From Cephalopachus bancanus (lineage: Eukaryota > Chordata > Mammalia > Primates > Tarsiidae), in contig JAPVLO010000874.1 of the NCBI GenBank assembly GCA_027257055.1, positions 1 to 64,000 of the forward strand: a DNA stretch of 64,000 nt. The letters are read 5' to 3'. Of the stretch, positions 46,416 through 59,439 are shown in pieces (position 1 is the first letter of the stretch; each line of letters begins with the position of its first letter). The position numbers were made by a program, and so were the translations under genes. Below the pieces are notes generated by a model. The model did no database searches, had not been told where the DNA came from, and worked only from the letters and a program-made list of their open reading frames with translations.

Positions 46416-48574
46416 AGAAGGATGGTGGGTCATCCTATTCAGGCAAGGATGTTCAGGGTGGCTGCACCCACTCAGCCTTCAGCACGCCTAACTCAAGACT
46501 GCTGCTCAGGTGGGGTCAGCTGAGTGGGTATGGAAGGGGGGAAGCCATGCCCAGCAAGCTTTTATTCTGGAGGTTGCATCTGTCGCCTCTAAACACAGTG
46601 ATTCTCCTTTGGTTCTACACTGACATCACCTGGAAGAACTACCAAATTAGCGACATCTGAGTCTCGTCTCCAGAAGTTCTGACTTAATTGGTCTGGGGTG
46701 TGGCCTGGGCATCAGAGTTATAATACCGCCCCAGGTGAATCTCATGCACAATCAAGGCTGAGGTCCACTGCTTTAACTTTCTCTAAATCCTAATTACTCC
46801 CAGTGTGGCCTGAGGACTGCACTGTGAATGGAAACAACTAAGTTTTGTTTTTTTTCTTGGAGGTGGAGAAGAATTGAGGGTTGGCACTAAACGGGTGAGC
46901 TGAGGAGATGGAAATGGGATCAGTAGGGGGCCATGATGGCAGGTGTCTGGGAAGAAGGACGCTTCATTTTAATAGGAAAAGATTGGAAGAAGGGAAAGCA
47001 GAAAGATGGTCTCCAGAATAAAGGTAGACCAATAATGGAGCCTTAGCAATGAAGCCTGTGGGGCTTGGAGGGCTGGGTTCTTAACTGCTGCCTCTACAGG
47101 AAAGTCCTTGAGTTTGGAGGATTCCAGAAACCCAGAGGAGAAGGTGCAGGACACGGTGAGAAGCCTCCAGGATCTGACTGAGAAGGAGAGAAGAGATGTG
47201 CTCAACTCCCTCACTAAGTTCCTCGGCAAGGATGAGCTTCTGCAGGACCTACAAGAAAGAGTAAGGGACCCGAAGAAAGAATTTGGGCAGAGAGGAGCCA
47301 GAGGGCAGGGCGGCAGGCACAAGGAGGATAATGTGCTGCAGGGACACAAGTGCGCATCTGCCCCGTCTCGTGGTCCTAGGTATCTGGCGTTCTGTGCCCT
47401 GGTGAGCTGCAGCTGGAGGACCCAGCTGGTCCTCTCCTGTGCCGCTTTTTTAATGCTGCTGGGATCTTGGTGGAAGCGCGTGCAGAAGCCATTCTGGGCC
47501 TCCTTGGATGCCTTGCTAGGTGAGGAAGGGTCTGGCCGTATGTTGGGGGGGGGAAGTGCTGAGCAGAGGCCTATGGGGAATACAGTCTTAGAAGAAGGGG
47601 GTGAAATTGCCCCTTACACTGTGAGGGATAGCCCCTCCCATTTTAGAGACTAGCCATCTTCCTCAGGCCAGGCGTTGAAGGGCGCCTCCGCCTCCCCCCT
47701 TGGTGTAGTCTGTGACCCCTGCAGGCTAAGAGGGAAACAAGAGCCATAGCAGGAGCCGATCCGAAATAACTCGCATCCGGCACTCCCAGGGGCTCTGAAC
47801 CTTTGATGATGCCTGTCCTGGGTCTGATCAGCCAATGAAGCCCTTTCCCACTATGTGCCTCTCCTTTCTGTCAACCACTGTCTTCTTTTCCTTTGGCCCC
47901 GAGAGCTGTCTGAGGAGCAGTAGCTTGTGACTGAGGCTCTGGAGAAGAGAACCCTCTCCCCGTTGAAAGACCAGGTGAGACAGTCTGGGCTGAGGGCCAG
48001 GGACATAGTGGATGCCTGTGTTCTCGAGGGACCCAGAAGTCTCAGGGCACATCCCCTTCTTACTTTATAGTTCTCAGCCATCTCATGCCCATGCAGCTGG
48101 TTTGTGACAATTCCCTGGCCACACAGTTGCCAGGACAATTTGGGAGGGGTTTTTTAGGCTCTGTTGCTTGCCTATGAACAAGAAAGGGGTGGAAAATGTT
48201 TAGTGCCGGGATGGCAGCTAGCATGATCTTGAGTGCCAGTGCAGATTGGCAGTGGCTGGCAGTGTGTTGAGAGAGTCTGAGGCGCTCCAGGCTCCACAGG
48301 AAAGAGTGCCGCGATGGCTTCTTATGCCTGCCTGTGGGCCAAGGATTAAGGAGTGTGGCCAAGTATTTGCCATTTCTGGTATATCGTTGCTCCTGGCTTT
48401 TCAGTCTGTTGACTTTCCTTCCAGGTGGAGTTTATCCTGAAGCAGAACTGGGATGGGCAGGTCCACAATCCTGACATGGGCTGTGACCCCGAGGCACGAA
48501 CCCCGTGGCCTCTCTATGTTGCTGTCTCCATCCTGCAGCAGCTGAGTGGGGAGACTGCCTCTGTCTCTTCCTAA
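46416..48574 (+). pseudogene. GSDMB: GSDMB 3' half (right-arm inverted duplicate)
   Basis: Exons 46416-46442, 47100-47260, 47380-47519, 47904-47974 and 48425-48574 (stop 48572-48574) mirror the parental copy. The start-codon exon and the rest of the pore-forming domain's 5' exons are absent because duplication stopped at 46350, so there is no gasdermin start in this orientation. Lesions: one extra T at about 47503 (frameshift in the third exon) and the same TAG as the parental copy at about 47922. Conversely, its last exon keeps the reading frame (NWDGQVHNPDMGCDPEAR) that the parental copy has lost, and it retains one Glu codon (PEEKVQ) missing at left 38345. Confidence 0.9.
46596..46770 (-). 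mobile_element. MER5A-type transposon (right copy)
   Basis: Inverted partner of 38712-38886, in the duplicated GSDMB intron. Confidence 0.8.
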
Positions 48575-48627
48575 CAAAGCCTTTTCTCCCCACAAGTCCC
48601 TGGGTTTTCTCCTTGCCAGTCCGTCCT

Positions 48628-48660
48628 CACCACCATCACCACCACCACCACCACCATGCT
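48628..48660 (+). repeat. (CAC/CAT)n tract
   Basis: Expanded relative to the left copy; an extra 'ttctccaaggta' unit is repeated at 48674-48690 too. Confidence 0.75.
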
Positions 48661-48669
48661 ATTACCAGC

Positions 48670-49030
48670 AGGTAATTCTCCAAGGTATTCTCCAAGACAT
48701 TTTTAAAACAACAAGCAGTTGGCTATACTCTGATGCATTCCACTCCCTACATGCTAATGTCCAAATTCAGCCTGGATTTTATGCACAGACTTCTGATTAA
48801 AAATGGCAAGTTGATCATATTAATTTTATCTCCTTCTTGAAACCTTACCAAATAACAGTAAAATCATAGACAAGCTCTGCATAAACCTACAAGAATAAAA
48901 AGAACGCAGCAGCAGATAAGATTTTAACACGTCTTTGGAAGCTAGAAAGCCATTAAAAAGTGCAAACTGGGAGATGTGGGACTGAGGGTTAGCGAGGAGA
49001 GGAGAGGAGACTGCTGTTTTCATCCTTTTC
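48670..49030. other. Unique sequence downstream of the duplicated GSDMB end
   Basis: Mirrors 36480-36840; no coding signal. Confidence 0.5.
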
Positions 49031-49033
49031 TGT

Positions 49034-49308
49034 TTGAGTTTTTATTTTTTTGAGCTGGAGTCTCACTCTGTCACCCAGGGTGGAGTGCAGTGGCATGCTC
49101 GCGGCCACCGCAGCCTCGACCTGCTGGGCTCAGGTGATCCTTCCGCCTCAGCCTTCCGAGTAGCTGGAACTAGAGGCCTGTGCCACCACACCCAGCTAAG
49201 TTTTTGGTTTATTGTAGAGACAAGCTTTCGCCATGTTGCTCAGGCTGGTCTCGAACCCCTGAGCTCCGGCAATCCTCTCGCCCCTGCCTCCCAAAGTGCT
49301 GGATTTGA
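49034..49308 (-). mobile_element. Alu (right copy of 36208)
   Basis: Antisense counterpart. Confidence 0.88.
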
Positions 49309-49965
49309 TGTTTTTAAAGAAAATGTAGTTACAAGTTAAATAAATGTATGCTTGTGATAAAGCATTTCAAGCATTTTTCAAGTATAAAGTAGAAGGTGAA
49401 GGTACTCTGTGACCTCCCCTTCTCTTTCTGGAAACTCAGAGAGGTAAGTGAAATATCAGAACACTAAAGTAATTATGCCCCAGGTGAGGGTGAGTTGATA
49501 CTTGCAAATCCAGGCAACGTGGATTTCAGCTTGGCCAGCCTCCTGGATTGATGGGCTGAGAAACCAAGTCCAAGGGCCTATCCAAGTTTGGGAGTCTCGT
49601 AAAAGGAAACCTTCTCCCCTATATTAGACTGTACTCTCAAAGGGCTACATTGTCAGGGCTAGGGTGAATAAGCAGTAAACCCATAGTTCTTGCCTTACCC
49701 CCAGGGGACTGCAGGGAAGCCTCCCTTGGTACTGAGTGAGGAGGCGGTAAGCAAAAGGAAAGGAAAAATAATTTCTTAGAAGTAGTGGCTACGGCCCAGT
49801 CTTTTCACAGAACTTAATCTGCATTTGCATCAACTAGAATTCTAGGGAATCTCAAATTGTGAACTTGGTTTGTGGGGGTCTTGGATTGATTGTAACCGAA
49901 TGCCTGACAGAATCAAACACAAATATCTCTGGAGGAAGGTATCTTCCACAAATACTTTCTTTTTT
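49309..49965. other. Unique sequence, no gene seen
   Basis: Mirror of 35563-36205. Confidence 0.5.
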
Positions 49966-49966
49966 T

Positions 49967-50242
49967 TGAGTTGGAGTCTCACTCTGGTCGCCCAGACTGG
50001 AGTGCAGTGGCCGCTCCCGGCCACCACAGCCTCGACCTGCTGGGCTCCGGCGATCCTTCCGCCTTAGCCTTCCAAGTAGCCGGAATTACAGGCGCGTGCT
50101 ACCACGCCCGGCTGATTTTTTGATTTATTGTAGAGATGAGGTCTCGCTGCCCAAGCAGGTCTTGAATCTGCGGGCTCAAGCAATCCACTCACCTCAACCT
50201 CCCAAAGGCGCAGGATGACAGGCTGAGCCACCGAGTCCGGCA
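49967..50242 (-). mobile_element. Alu (right copy of 35280)
   Basis: Antisense counterpart. Confidence 0.88.
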
Positions 50243-50243
50243 A

Positions 50244-50535
50244 TTTTTTGAGTTGGAGTCTCACTCTGTCGCCCAGGCTGGAGTGCAGTGGCACACTCAC
50301 AGCCACCCCAGTGTTGACCCGCTGGGCGCTGGCAATCCTTCCGCCTCAGGCTTCCTACTAGCCAGAACTCCAAGTGTGCGCTACCATGCCTGGCTCATTT
50401 TTTTTTTAAAACTTTTATTGTAGAGATGAGACTCACCTAGTTGCCCGGGCTGGTCCTGGACCTGTGGGCTCAGACAATCCACTTGCCTTGGCCTCCCTAA
50501 GTGCTGGGATTATAGGCTGAGCCACCGAGCCCGGC
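50244..50535 (-). mobile_element. Alu (right copy of 34981)
   Basis: Antisense counterpart. Confidence 0.88.
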
Positions 50536-50716
50536 CTCACAAATAATTTTTTAAGGACAGTGAGTGACTCCCAGTAAAAAAACCTCAAAGCATTCAAGGA
50601 CACACCATGAGCAAAAACAACAGACAGTAGAAAGAAAAATATATGAAGATATCAAATATTGGAGTTATTAGACTAGAATATAAAACATGCCTATTATGTT
50701 TTAAAAATTTTTAAAT

Positions 50717-50965
50717 GGGCTGGGCTTGGTGGCTCAGCCTGTAATTCCAGCACTTTGGGAGGCCGAGGTGAGTGGATTGCCTGAGGGCACGGGTTCGAGA
50801 CCAGCCTGGGCAACTTGGCGAGACCTGTTCTCTACAATAAATAAAAAATTTGCTGGGCGTGGTAGCGCACACCTGTAGTTCCGGCTATTTGGAAGGCTGA
50901 GGCTGAAGGATTGCCAGAGCACAGCAGGTCGATGCTGGAGTGGCCATGGGCCAGCCTGGGTGTCA
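50717..50965 (+). mobile_element. Alu truncated at the 7.9-kb deletion junction
   Basis: Sense Alu matching left 34548-34797. Its 3' end is lost and 'gtgtcacacaggctcttacaag' leads straight into sequence equal to left 26643 and below. Confidence 0.88.
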
Positions 50966-50969
50966 CACA

Positions 50970-51585
50970 GGCTCTTACAAGAGATTTCATTAATCAATGA
51001 TTTAAAAAGAATATAAACTATCAGTCTTTTATTCCCAAATAATAACTCTGGTAAGCTTGCTAATAAATTCATAGAGGATGTTTAAGAAATTGTGTTCTTG
51101 AAAGTTTATGTGATCAGAGATTTTCTTGTACTTCAGTAAACTAATGCTTTCGCACATGATCAGAAAAGTTTACTACATCTGAACTAAGTACATTCATTAA
51201 TATTTTAATCACTTCAGATAGAAGCATCCACAATACATGAGGATATGGCAATTACAAATCAAAGCATAATGCTCTTTAACACCACATACATGGCAAAATG
51301 AACCAAACAAATGGAACCAAATGTTCACTGCTTATTGTTTATTTTTAATAATCCACCAGTATTGGAAAAACACTCTTGCAGCAGTACAAAGTACAAAATT
51401 CTATTCAACAGTGACTCAGGTAAATACAGTCAGGTGAAATGTGACTTATAAGTACTACAAGTGTACTTCTAGAAACAAGATGAAATGGGGACAAAAGTGT
51501 GGGACGTTTTCTGCAGCAAATCCTGGAGATGCTGTTACAATTTCTGTTTCCATTAAATAAACCAGAGAAGATATAACTTTGTTGC
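50970..51585. other. Unique AT-rich sequence, no gene seen
   Basis: Mirror of 26031-26643. Confidence 0.5.
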
Positions 51586-51587
51586 TT

Positions 51588-51752
51588 TTTTTTTTTTTTT
51601 TTGAGACAAGGTTTCTCTCTCTTGTGAAGGCTGGAATGCAGTGGCGAAATCATAGCTCACTGCAGCCTGTACTCTTGGGTTCAAATCATCTTCCTGCCTC
51701 AAACTCCTGAGTTGCTGGGACTACAGGTACACACCACTGTGCCTGGCTTATT
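51588..51752 (-). mobile_element. Alu-type monomer (right copy of 25863)
   Basis: Antisense counterpart with poly-T. Confidence 0.8.
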
Positions 51753-51990
51753 ATCCATTTCTGGGCTTTACTTCGGTGCTAATTAGATGAAGAGATGACA
51801 TTCATTTAATTTTATTACTGACAGGATTGCCATTTGCAAAATACTCACCCAACACATGCTCTTATTCTGCTGGGCCATAACATTTAAATGGCTTACGTTG
51901 GATCAAGGTTAGGGGAGGAGAAAAGAATATGAATCAGTGACCGGGGCAAACACTCTTAAGGTTCAAAGTAAACAGCAAGCAAGATATCAC

Positions 51991-52270
51991 AGCCGGGCTC
52001 GGTGGCTCAGCCTGGAATCCCGCGCCTTTGGGAGGCTGAGGTGAGTGGATTGCCTGAGCCCGCGGGTTTGAAACCCGCCTGGGCAGCGAGACCTCATCTC
52101 TACAACAAATCAAAAAATCAGCCAGGCTTGGTAGCGCATGCCTGTAATTCCGGCTACTCGGAAGGCTGAGGCGGAAGGATCGCCGGAGAACAGCAGGCGA
52201 GGCTGCGGTGGCTGGGAGCGGCCACTGCACTCCAGTCTGGGTGACAGAGTGAGACCCCAAATCAAAAGAA
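51991..52270 (+). mobile_element. Alu at the 11.3-kb deletion junction
   Basis: Its 3' side matches the flank of left Alu 14091. Its 5' side is complete and abuts 'caagatatcac', equal to left 25625. The left Alu lacks the first about 20 bases, so this one may be a recombinant of two Alus. Confidence 0.85.
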
Positions 52271-52383
52271 AAGGCAACTCAAGAAGACTCTTCAAGATCA
52301 GCTCATCAGGAGGCAACAGAACACCCAGCCATCTGTGGAGAATGCTGCCATGGAAAGGAAGCATGGGAGGCCGGCCCCAAGGG

Positions 52384-52413
52384 ATTACAGGCTGAGCCAC
52401 CGAGCCTGGCTTA
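52384..52413 (-). mobile_element. Alu 5' stub (right copy)
   Basis: Mirror of 13931-13960. Confidence 0.7.
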
Positions 52414-52472
52414 AAAATACTTTTAACTAAACAAAAATGAAAATACAAATTACAAAAAATATGTGGGATGCT

Positions 52473-52593
52473 GTCTACGGTCATACCAGCCTCAATACAC
52501 AGAGTCTTGTCTGATCTCAGAAGCCAAGGAGTGTTGGGTCTGGTTAGTACTTGGAATGGGAGATTGCCAGGGAATATTCGGTGCTGTGGACTT
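52473..52593 (+). pseudogene. 5S rRNA pseudogene (right copy)
   Basis: 121-base 5S-like sequence starting GTCTACGG and ending GTGCTGTGGACTT, followed by an A/G-rich tail. It differs from the left copy at several sites (for example AAGGAGTGTTGG against AAGCAGTGTTGG). Internal control elements are degenerate, so transcription is doubtful. Confidence 0.9.
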
Positions 52594-53279
52594 AAAAAAA
52601 GAAAAGACAAGAAAAGAAAAATAGGCCATTGTCCACTGCTCAGTAAAAAAAGAAAGAAAGAAAAAAACCCCTAAAACTTGTGAAATTCAGCAAATGTTTA
52701 GGGATTCAGACATTTATAGCACCAATGAGTAGATTAGAAAAGAAGATCTAAAATCAATAATCTAAGCTTCTACCTTAGGAAACTAGAGAAAGAAGAGTAA
52801 TATAAACCTAAAGCAAGTAGGATAAAAGAATTAACAAGAATTAGAGCAGAAATCAATGAAATTGAAAGTCGATAACTGTACCCAATACCATAATAAAAAA
52901 TATTGATTAAAAAAAAAGAAAGTAGAAAATCAGCAAAACCAAAAGATGGTTCTTAGAAAAGACCAATAAAATTGATAAAAACTCTGGCTAGGCTAACCAA
53001 GAAAAACAGAGAAGACACAAATTACTAATATCAGAAAGGGCAGAGGAATAATCACTATTAATCTCATGGACATTAAGGGATAACCAAGCAATAAACACTA
53101 TGAACAATTCCATATCCACTAATGTGATAATTTAAATGAAATGGATCAATACCTTGAAAGACAAAATCTGGCAAAATGTACACAGGGAGATATAGATAAT
53201 CTGAATAGGCCTAGATATATTAAGTAAATTGAATCAATAATTAATAACCTTCCAAGACAGGGAGCAACAGGCCCAAGTT

Positions 53280-53735
53280 GTTTGTTTTCGTGGCTGAAAA
53301 CAACACAAACTCATTATCTTACAGTTCTATAGGTCAGAAATTCAATATGAGTCTCACTAGGCTAAAAGCAAGGTGTTGTAGGACTTTGTTTCTTTCTGGA
53401 GGCTCTACAGAAACCCTTTCCTTGCCTTTTCCAGCTTCTTGAGGCCATCCACACTCCTTGGCTCATTTTTCCTCCATCTTCAACAACATAGCATTGCTCT
53501 AAGTCCCATCTCTTTCTCTGACTCTATCTGCCTCCTTCCTCTTTTATAGACTCTTGTGATAACACTGAATTCACCAAGATAATCCTGAATAATCTCTCTA
53601 TTTTAAGGCTTGCTACCTTGATTCCTCCTGAAACTTTAATTCCTCTTTACATGTAATTTCACACACTCAGGTTTTGTGGATTAAGACGTGAACATCCTTG
53701 AAGGGCCCTCATTCTGCTTACCACACTATTCTAGT
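53280..53735 (-). mobile_element. Ancient LTR-like repeat (right copy)
   Basis: Mirror of 12593-13065. Confidence 0.6.
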
Positions 53736-54317
53736 TCCTTCACCATAATTTTTAAGTACATTTCAGTATTTGTTAGAGACTCAGATCATTTTACTGGTGA
53801 ATTTCACCGAACATTTAAAGGAAGAAATTATACCAATTCTCTTTAATCTTGTCAAAAAAAAGCAGCAGCAGCAGCAGCAGCACTGGAAACACTTCCTAAC
53901 TCATATCCTATGAGACTAGCATCCCTCTAACACTAAAATCAGACAAAGATGTTACTTTACAAAAGTAAAACTGCAGACTAATATGTCTCATGAAAATAAC
54001 AAAAAATCTCTTAACAGAATATTACCAAATTAAATCTAACACTGTATCCAAATATTTATTTATGTGGCGGACAAGAATTTATTCCAAATATGCAATGGTG
54101 GCCCAATATTTAAAAATTAATTAATGCAATCCATCATATTAACAGGCTAAGTAAAAATCATATGATTATATCAATAAAAGTAGAAGTTGACAAAATCTAC
54201 TACCCATTCATGATAAAAATTCTCAACAAACTAGGAATAGAGAGAATTTTTCAATTTACCAAAGAAAGTCTAAAAAAGTCTACAACTAACATAATTAATG
54301 GTAAGAAACTAGATGTA

Positions 54318-54615
54318 AGCCAGGCTCGGTGGCTCAGCCTGTAATCCCGTGCTTTGGGAGGCTGAGGTGAGTGGATTGCCTGAGCCCCCGGGTTCGAGAC
54401 CCGCCTGGGTAACTTGGCGAGACCTCATCTCTACAATAAAATTAAAAAAAGATCAGCTGGACTTGGTAGAACGTGCCTGTAATTCCAGCTACTCAGAAGG
54501 CTGAGATGGAAGGATCGCCGGAGCCCAGCAGGTCGAGGCTGCAGTGGCCTGGAGTGGCCACTGCACTCCAGCCTGGGCGACAGAGTGAGACTCCAACTCA
54601 CCAAAAAAAAAAAAA
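54318..54615 (+). mobile_element. Alu (right copy of 11730)
   Basis: 'agaaactagatgtaagcc' start, A17 tail. Confidence 0.88.
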
Positions 54616-54618
54616 AAA

Positions 54619-54904
54619 AGCCAGGCTTGGTGGCTCAGCCTGTAATCCCACGCCTTTGGGAGGCTAAAGTAAGTGGATTGCCTGAGCCCTCTGGTTCGAG
54701 ACCCGCCTGGGCAGCAAGACCTCATCTCTACAATAAATCAAAAAATCAGCCGGGCGTGGTAACGCATGCCTATAATTCTGGCTACTCGGAAGGCTGAGGT
54801 GGAAGGATCGCTGGAGCCCAGCAGGCGAGGCTGCGGTGGCTGGGAGCGGCCACTACACTCCAGTCTGGGTGACTGAGTGAGACTCCAACTCAAAAAAAAA
54901 AGAG
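54619..54904 (+). mobile_element. Alu, right-arm specific
   Basis: Inserted at the A tail of the previous Alu. The left arm has a GT tract there and no second Alu. Confidence 0.85.
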
Positions 54905-55111
54905 AGAGAAACTAGATGTTTTCCCTGTAAGATTGGGAACAAGGCAAGGAAGTCCCCTCTCACCACTGTTACTCAACACAGCAGTGGAAGTCCTAGTGAA
55001 TGCAAGACAAAGGGAGAAAAATGTATACAGACTGTGAGGAAAGAAATAAAGCTGTCATTTTTCACAGATGACATGATTGTTTACGTACAAAATTAAAAAA
55101 AAAATACAATT

Positions 55112-55406
55112 CCTGGCCGGGCACAGTGGCTGAAGCCTATAATCCCAGCACTTTGGAAGGCCGAGGTGAGAGGATTGTCTGAGTCCACGGGTTTGAGACC
55201 AGCCTGGGCAACATGGTGAGACCTCGTCTCTTCAATAAATAAAAAAATTAGCTGGCCATAGTAGTGCACGCCTGTAGTTCTGGGTACTTGGTAGGCTGAG
55301 GTAAAAGGATCGCCTGAGCCCAGCAGGTCGAGGTTGCGGTGGCTGGGAGCACGCCACAGCACTCAGCCTGGGTGACAGAGTGAGACTCCAATTCAAAAAA
55401 AAAAAG
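55112..55406 (+). mobile_element. Alu (right copy of 11189)
   Basis: 'caattcctgg' before and 'caattcctgg' after. Confidence 0.9.
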
Positions 55407-55588
55407 AAACAATTCCTGGAACTAAGCAATTATAGGAAGGACAAAGGATATAAGCATAACATACAAAAGTCAATTATCTTTCAATATATCGGCAATGAAC
55501 ACTTGGAATTTGAAATTAAAAACAAAATGCTATTTATATGAGCATGCAAATTTTAAATATTTAGGCTTAAATCTAACTATACACATAC

Positions 55589-55605
55589 AGACACACACAC
55601 ACACA
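55589..55605 (+). repeat. (CA)n, short allele of the L1 microsatellite
   Basis: About 8 units against about 20 in the left arm. Confidence 0.8.
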
Positions 55606-56503
55606 ATCTATATGAGCAAATCCATAAAACTCCCATGAAAGAAACCAAATACATCTAAATAAAGGAGATATCCCATGTTTACAAATGGGGAGGCTCAATA
55701 TTGATAACATGTCAATTCTCCCTACCTTGACATATAGATTCAATGCAATCCCAGTCAAAATCCGAGAAAGTTATCTTGTGGTTCTCAGCAAACTGATTCT
55801 AAGGTTTATATGGAGAGGCAAACACTCAGAATAACACAATATTGAAGAAGAAGAACAAAGTCAGGGGACTAATTCTACTCCAATTTAAGACTTAATATAC
55901 AGTAACCGAGACAGTATAGTATAGACTAAATAACAGACAAATTGATAATGGCACAGAATAGACAGCCAAGACAGACCCACACAAATGTAGTCAATTAATC
56001 TTTGACAAAGGAGCCAAGGCAATTAAATGGTGGAAGGAGAGTCTTGTTCAACAAATGGTGCTGGAATAACTGGATATCCATATACAAAAAAATGAATCTA
56101 GATATACAACTTATACCTTTCACAAAAATTAACTCCAAATGTATCCAAGACCCAAATATAAAACATAAAATCATATAACTTCTAGAATATAGCAGGAGAA
56201 AACCTAGGTGACCTTAGGTTTGATGAAGAGTTTTCAGATAAGGAACCAAGAGCATGATCCACGAAAGAAAAAATTATTAAGCTGACCTTATAAAAATTAA
56301 AAACTTTTAAACATTTTTGTTCTGTGAAAATTTTGCTCTGTGAAAGATAATGTTGAAGGAATGAAAAGAAAAGCCAAAGAATGTGAGATAATCTTTGTAA
56401 ATATGTATCTAATAAAAAAATTTGTAACCAAATTTTTGTATACAAACAACTCTTAGACCTCAACAATAAGAGAAGAAACACCCCAATTTAAAAGTGGGCA
56501 AAG

Positions 56504-56796
56504 TCGGGCTCGGTGGCTCAGCCTGTAATCCCGCGCCTTTGGGAGGCTGAAGTGAGTGGATTGCCTGAGCCCGCGGGTTCGAGACCCGCCTGGGCAACTT
56601 GGCGAGACCTCATCTCTACAATAAATCAAAAAATTAGCCGGGCATGGTAGCGTGTGCCTGCAATTCTGGCTACTTGGAAGGCTGAGGCAGAAGCATTGCT
56701 GGAGCCCAGCAGGTCGAGGTTGTGGTGGCCGGGAGCGGCCACTGCACTCCAGTCTGGGCGACAGAGTGAGACTCCCAACTCAAAAAAAAAAAAAAG
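56504..56796 (+). mobile_element. Alu, right-arm specific
   Basis: 'aaaagtgggcaaa' on both sides (56490 and 56799). The left site near 10075 is uninterrupted ('ttttgcccacttttaaattgg'). Confidence 0.92.
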
Positions 56797-59439
56797 ATAA
56801 AAGTGGGCAAAAGATCTAAACAGACACCTTACCAAAGAAGACACAAAGATGGCAAATAACTATATAAAAAGATGCTCAACATCACATGTCATTAGGGAAT
56901 TTCAAATTAAAACTACACTGTACACCTATCAGAATGACCAAAATCCAAAAAACTGACAAAATCAAATGCTGGGGAGGATAAAGACAACAGGAATACTTAT
57001 TCATTGCTGGTGAGAATGCAAAATGGTAAACTACTTTGGGCCAGCAGTGATTATAAATAACTTCTTGGTTATTTACCCAATTGAGTTGAAAACTTATGCT
57101 TACATATAAAACCTGCACACAAATGTTTATAGCAGTTTTATTCATAATCACCAAAACTGGAAACAACCAAGATTTCCTTCAATGGGTGAGTAGATAAACA
57201 CACTATGATACATCCGTACAATGGATATTATTCAGCAATAAAACATGAGTTACCAAGTCGTGAAAATAATTGGAGGAAATGTAAATGCATACTGCTAGGT
57301 GAAAAAAAGCCAATCTGAAAAGTCTACATACTGTATAATTCCAACGAACTATATGCTATTTTGGAAAAGGGAAAACTGTAGAGATAGTAAAAGATCAGTG
57401 ATTGCCAGGGGCTCAAGGGCGAGGAATAAATAAGTGATGCCCAGGGGATTTTTATGGTGGCAAAAATATTCCGTATGTAAGGGTGGACACACGCCATTAT
57501 GCATTTGTCAAAACCCATAGAATACTACAACATAAAGAATTATTCTTAATGTACATATGGACTATAGTTAATAATAATATATCAATATTAGCTCATTAAT
57601 TTTTGTAACAAATGTACCACACACTAATGCAAGATTTTAATAATAGAGGAAACTGTGTGAAGAAGAACAAGAGTATGGGATGAGCTGATTATATGGAACT
57701 CTATGTATTATCTGCTCAATTATTCTGTAAATCTAAACAAATACTAACAAAAAATAAAGTATATTAATTATCTTAAAATTAACGAAAAGCAAAGGGATCA
57801 AAATAAATAACTTTTCTGGTTCTAATACAAAGGTAATATACATGTCTTTATATCATAGAAGAGTGATTTCAAACAAGCATATACATGGAAAGTACAAATT
57901 TTTAATTATATTTTGCTACTCTTCTTTAATATAGTCTTGAGTGCAGAGCTACATATTCAGTTTGTAAGCAACAAAATATATTTCACTAAAATAATTCATT
58001 AATATTCAACTTTCCTTTGTACACTGGAGATATTAGAAATACCATGTCAGCCATTTTTTAAAAAGTTTCAAAAACGTATGAATTCTAGTGTTTTGGTCTT
58101 ACTCTTACTGATCTTAAACTATAGATGATGCTCTGGGATGTGAACAAATCATCCTATGTCCCCCACCTCCACCAACAAGTAACAATGCTTTCACCTCTGT
58201 TCTTCATATAGCTGATTTTTGTCTGAAGTTTATGGGCAAAATTTAGCTTCGTAGATATGAATGGAAATGCAGGTCTGACAAATCACATCAGCATCAGGAC
58301 TAAAAGTCCTAGGACTACAAACTTCTGTGGAGGAACACACATGAAGATTATTATAACTTAGAAGTATTTTATACAATATAAATCTGCCTTCAATATCACA
58401 TCATTTCTGTACCCATATTATACAGAGTAGTGCTTTGCTAATTAAATTGTAGAAGAGTATTTATGAGTTTCAAACTTTCAAACCTTATAGAGAGGGGAAA
58501 GTTAGAATCCTATTTTTTCCTTCACTATCAGCATTTTACAGCATCTTCTGCAGTGCCCCATTTCCAGTTTTCTAGTTCTTATTTCCTAGTTCTGTTTTCT
58601 AGGTAGAACTATTCTGTTTTCCTTCATTGTACAACAGCCTAAGTCAGAACACTATAGAAATGTTGTGTAATAGAAGCATATACTTTAGGAAGAATTCATA
58701 TACATTAAGATAACATCTTTAGAAATTTGGGCTTTGAATTTTTACTTCCCTTTAGACAAATATACTTTTTGGTAAGAGATTCCATGTAAAGATTCAATTC
58801 AATTATCCTAAGCGAATCACTCATCTATTCTTCTGACTATATAATCTAAGAATTTAGGTATTTATATAACATATTTTATAATTACCACAACAGCTAGCAC
58901 AGTTGCTGTGTAGAACTATATTTTTTCCAAAGCCCGGTCACAGTATCCAACGTGCTATCTGAAAACTGTGGTCTACAAAATGCATAGCTGGTAGAGTTTT
59001 ATTAAAGTTATGGGAGAACATATATGCTTGGCGCCGAAAAAATTCTTCTATTCGATTTCTTGCCTAAGATTTAAAAATGCCAGAGAGAGTACAATTATTA
59101 AACCATGAACCAAATTCTCCTGTAGTATCAGAGGCAATAATGTGCAGTATAAGCATGCCATGCCTCATAGCATAGATGAATTCCTGAAAAGTTGTGTGCA
59201 ATACTAAAATTAGTCTAGCCTTGACCTTATCAACTACCATCAATTCACACATACAATGGCTAAGAAAAAAATTAAGATTTAAAAACTTTGCTTTAAATTA
59301 TTTTCAACATGCCTATTCTGTATGTAGATAACTGAGAGTTCTTTATTTATCATTGATTCCATATAATCACCAAGATAAAAGAGTGAAGAAAATGGAAACC
59401 AAGACTTTTCTCTAATCAGCATTATAAACGAATCATGAC

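Larger units (their letters stand above)
52710..57770 (+). mobile_element. Old L1 (right copy), interrupted
   Basis: Mirror of 9080-13640, reading L1 in the sense direction. Interrupted by the LTR-like repeat (53280-53735) and four Alus. Confidence 0.8.

Noticed and set aside
46969..47349. Antisense 126-codon frame opposite the duplicated GSDMB exon (and its mirror at 38135-38560)
   Set aside because: Shadow of the GSDMB exon on the other strand.
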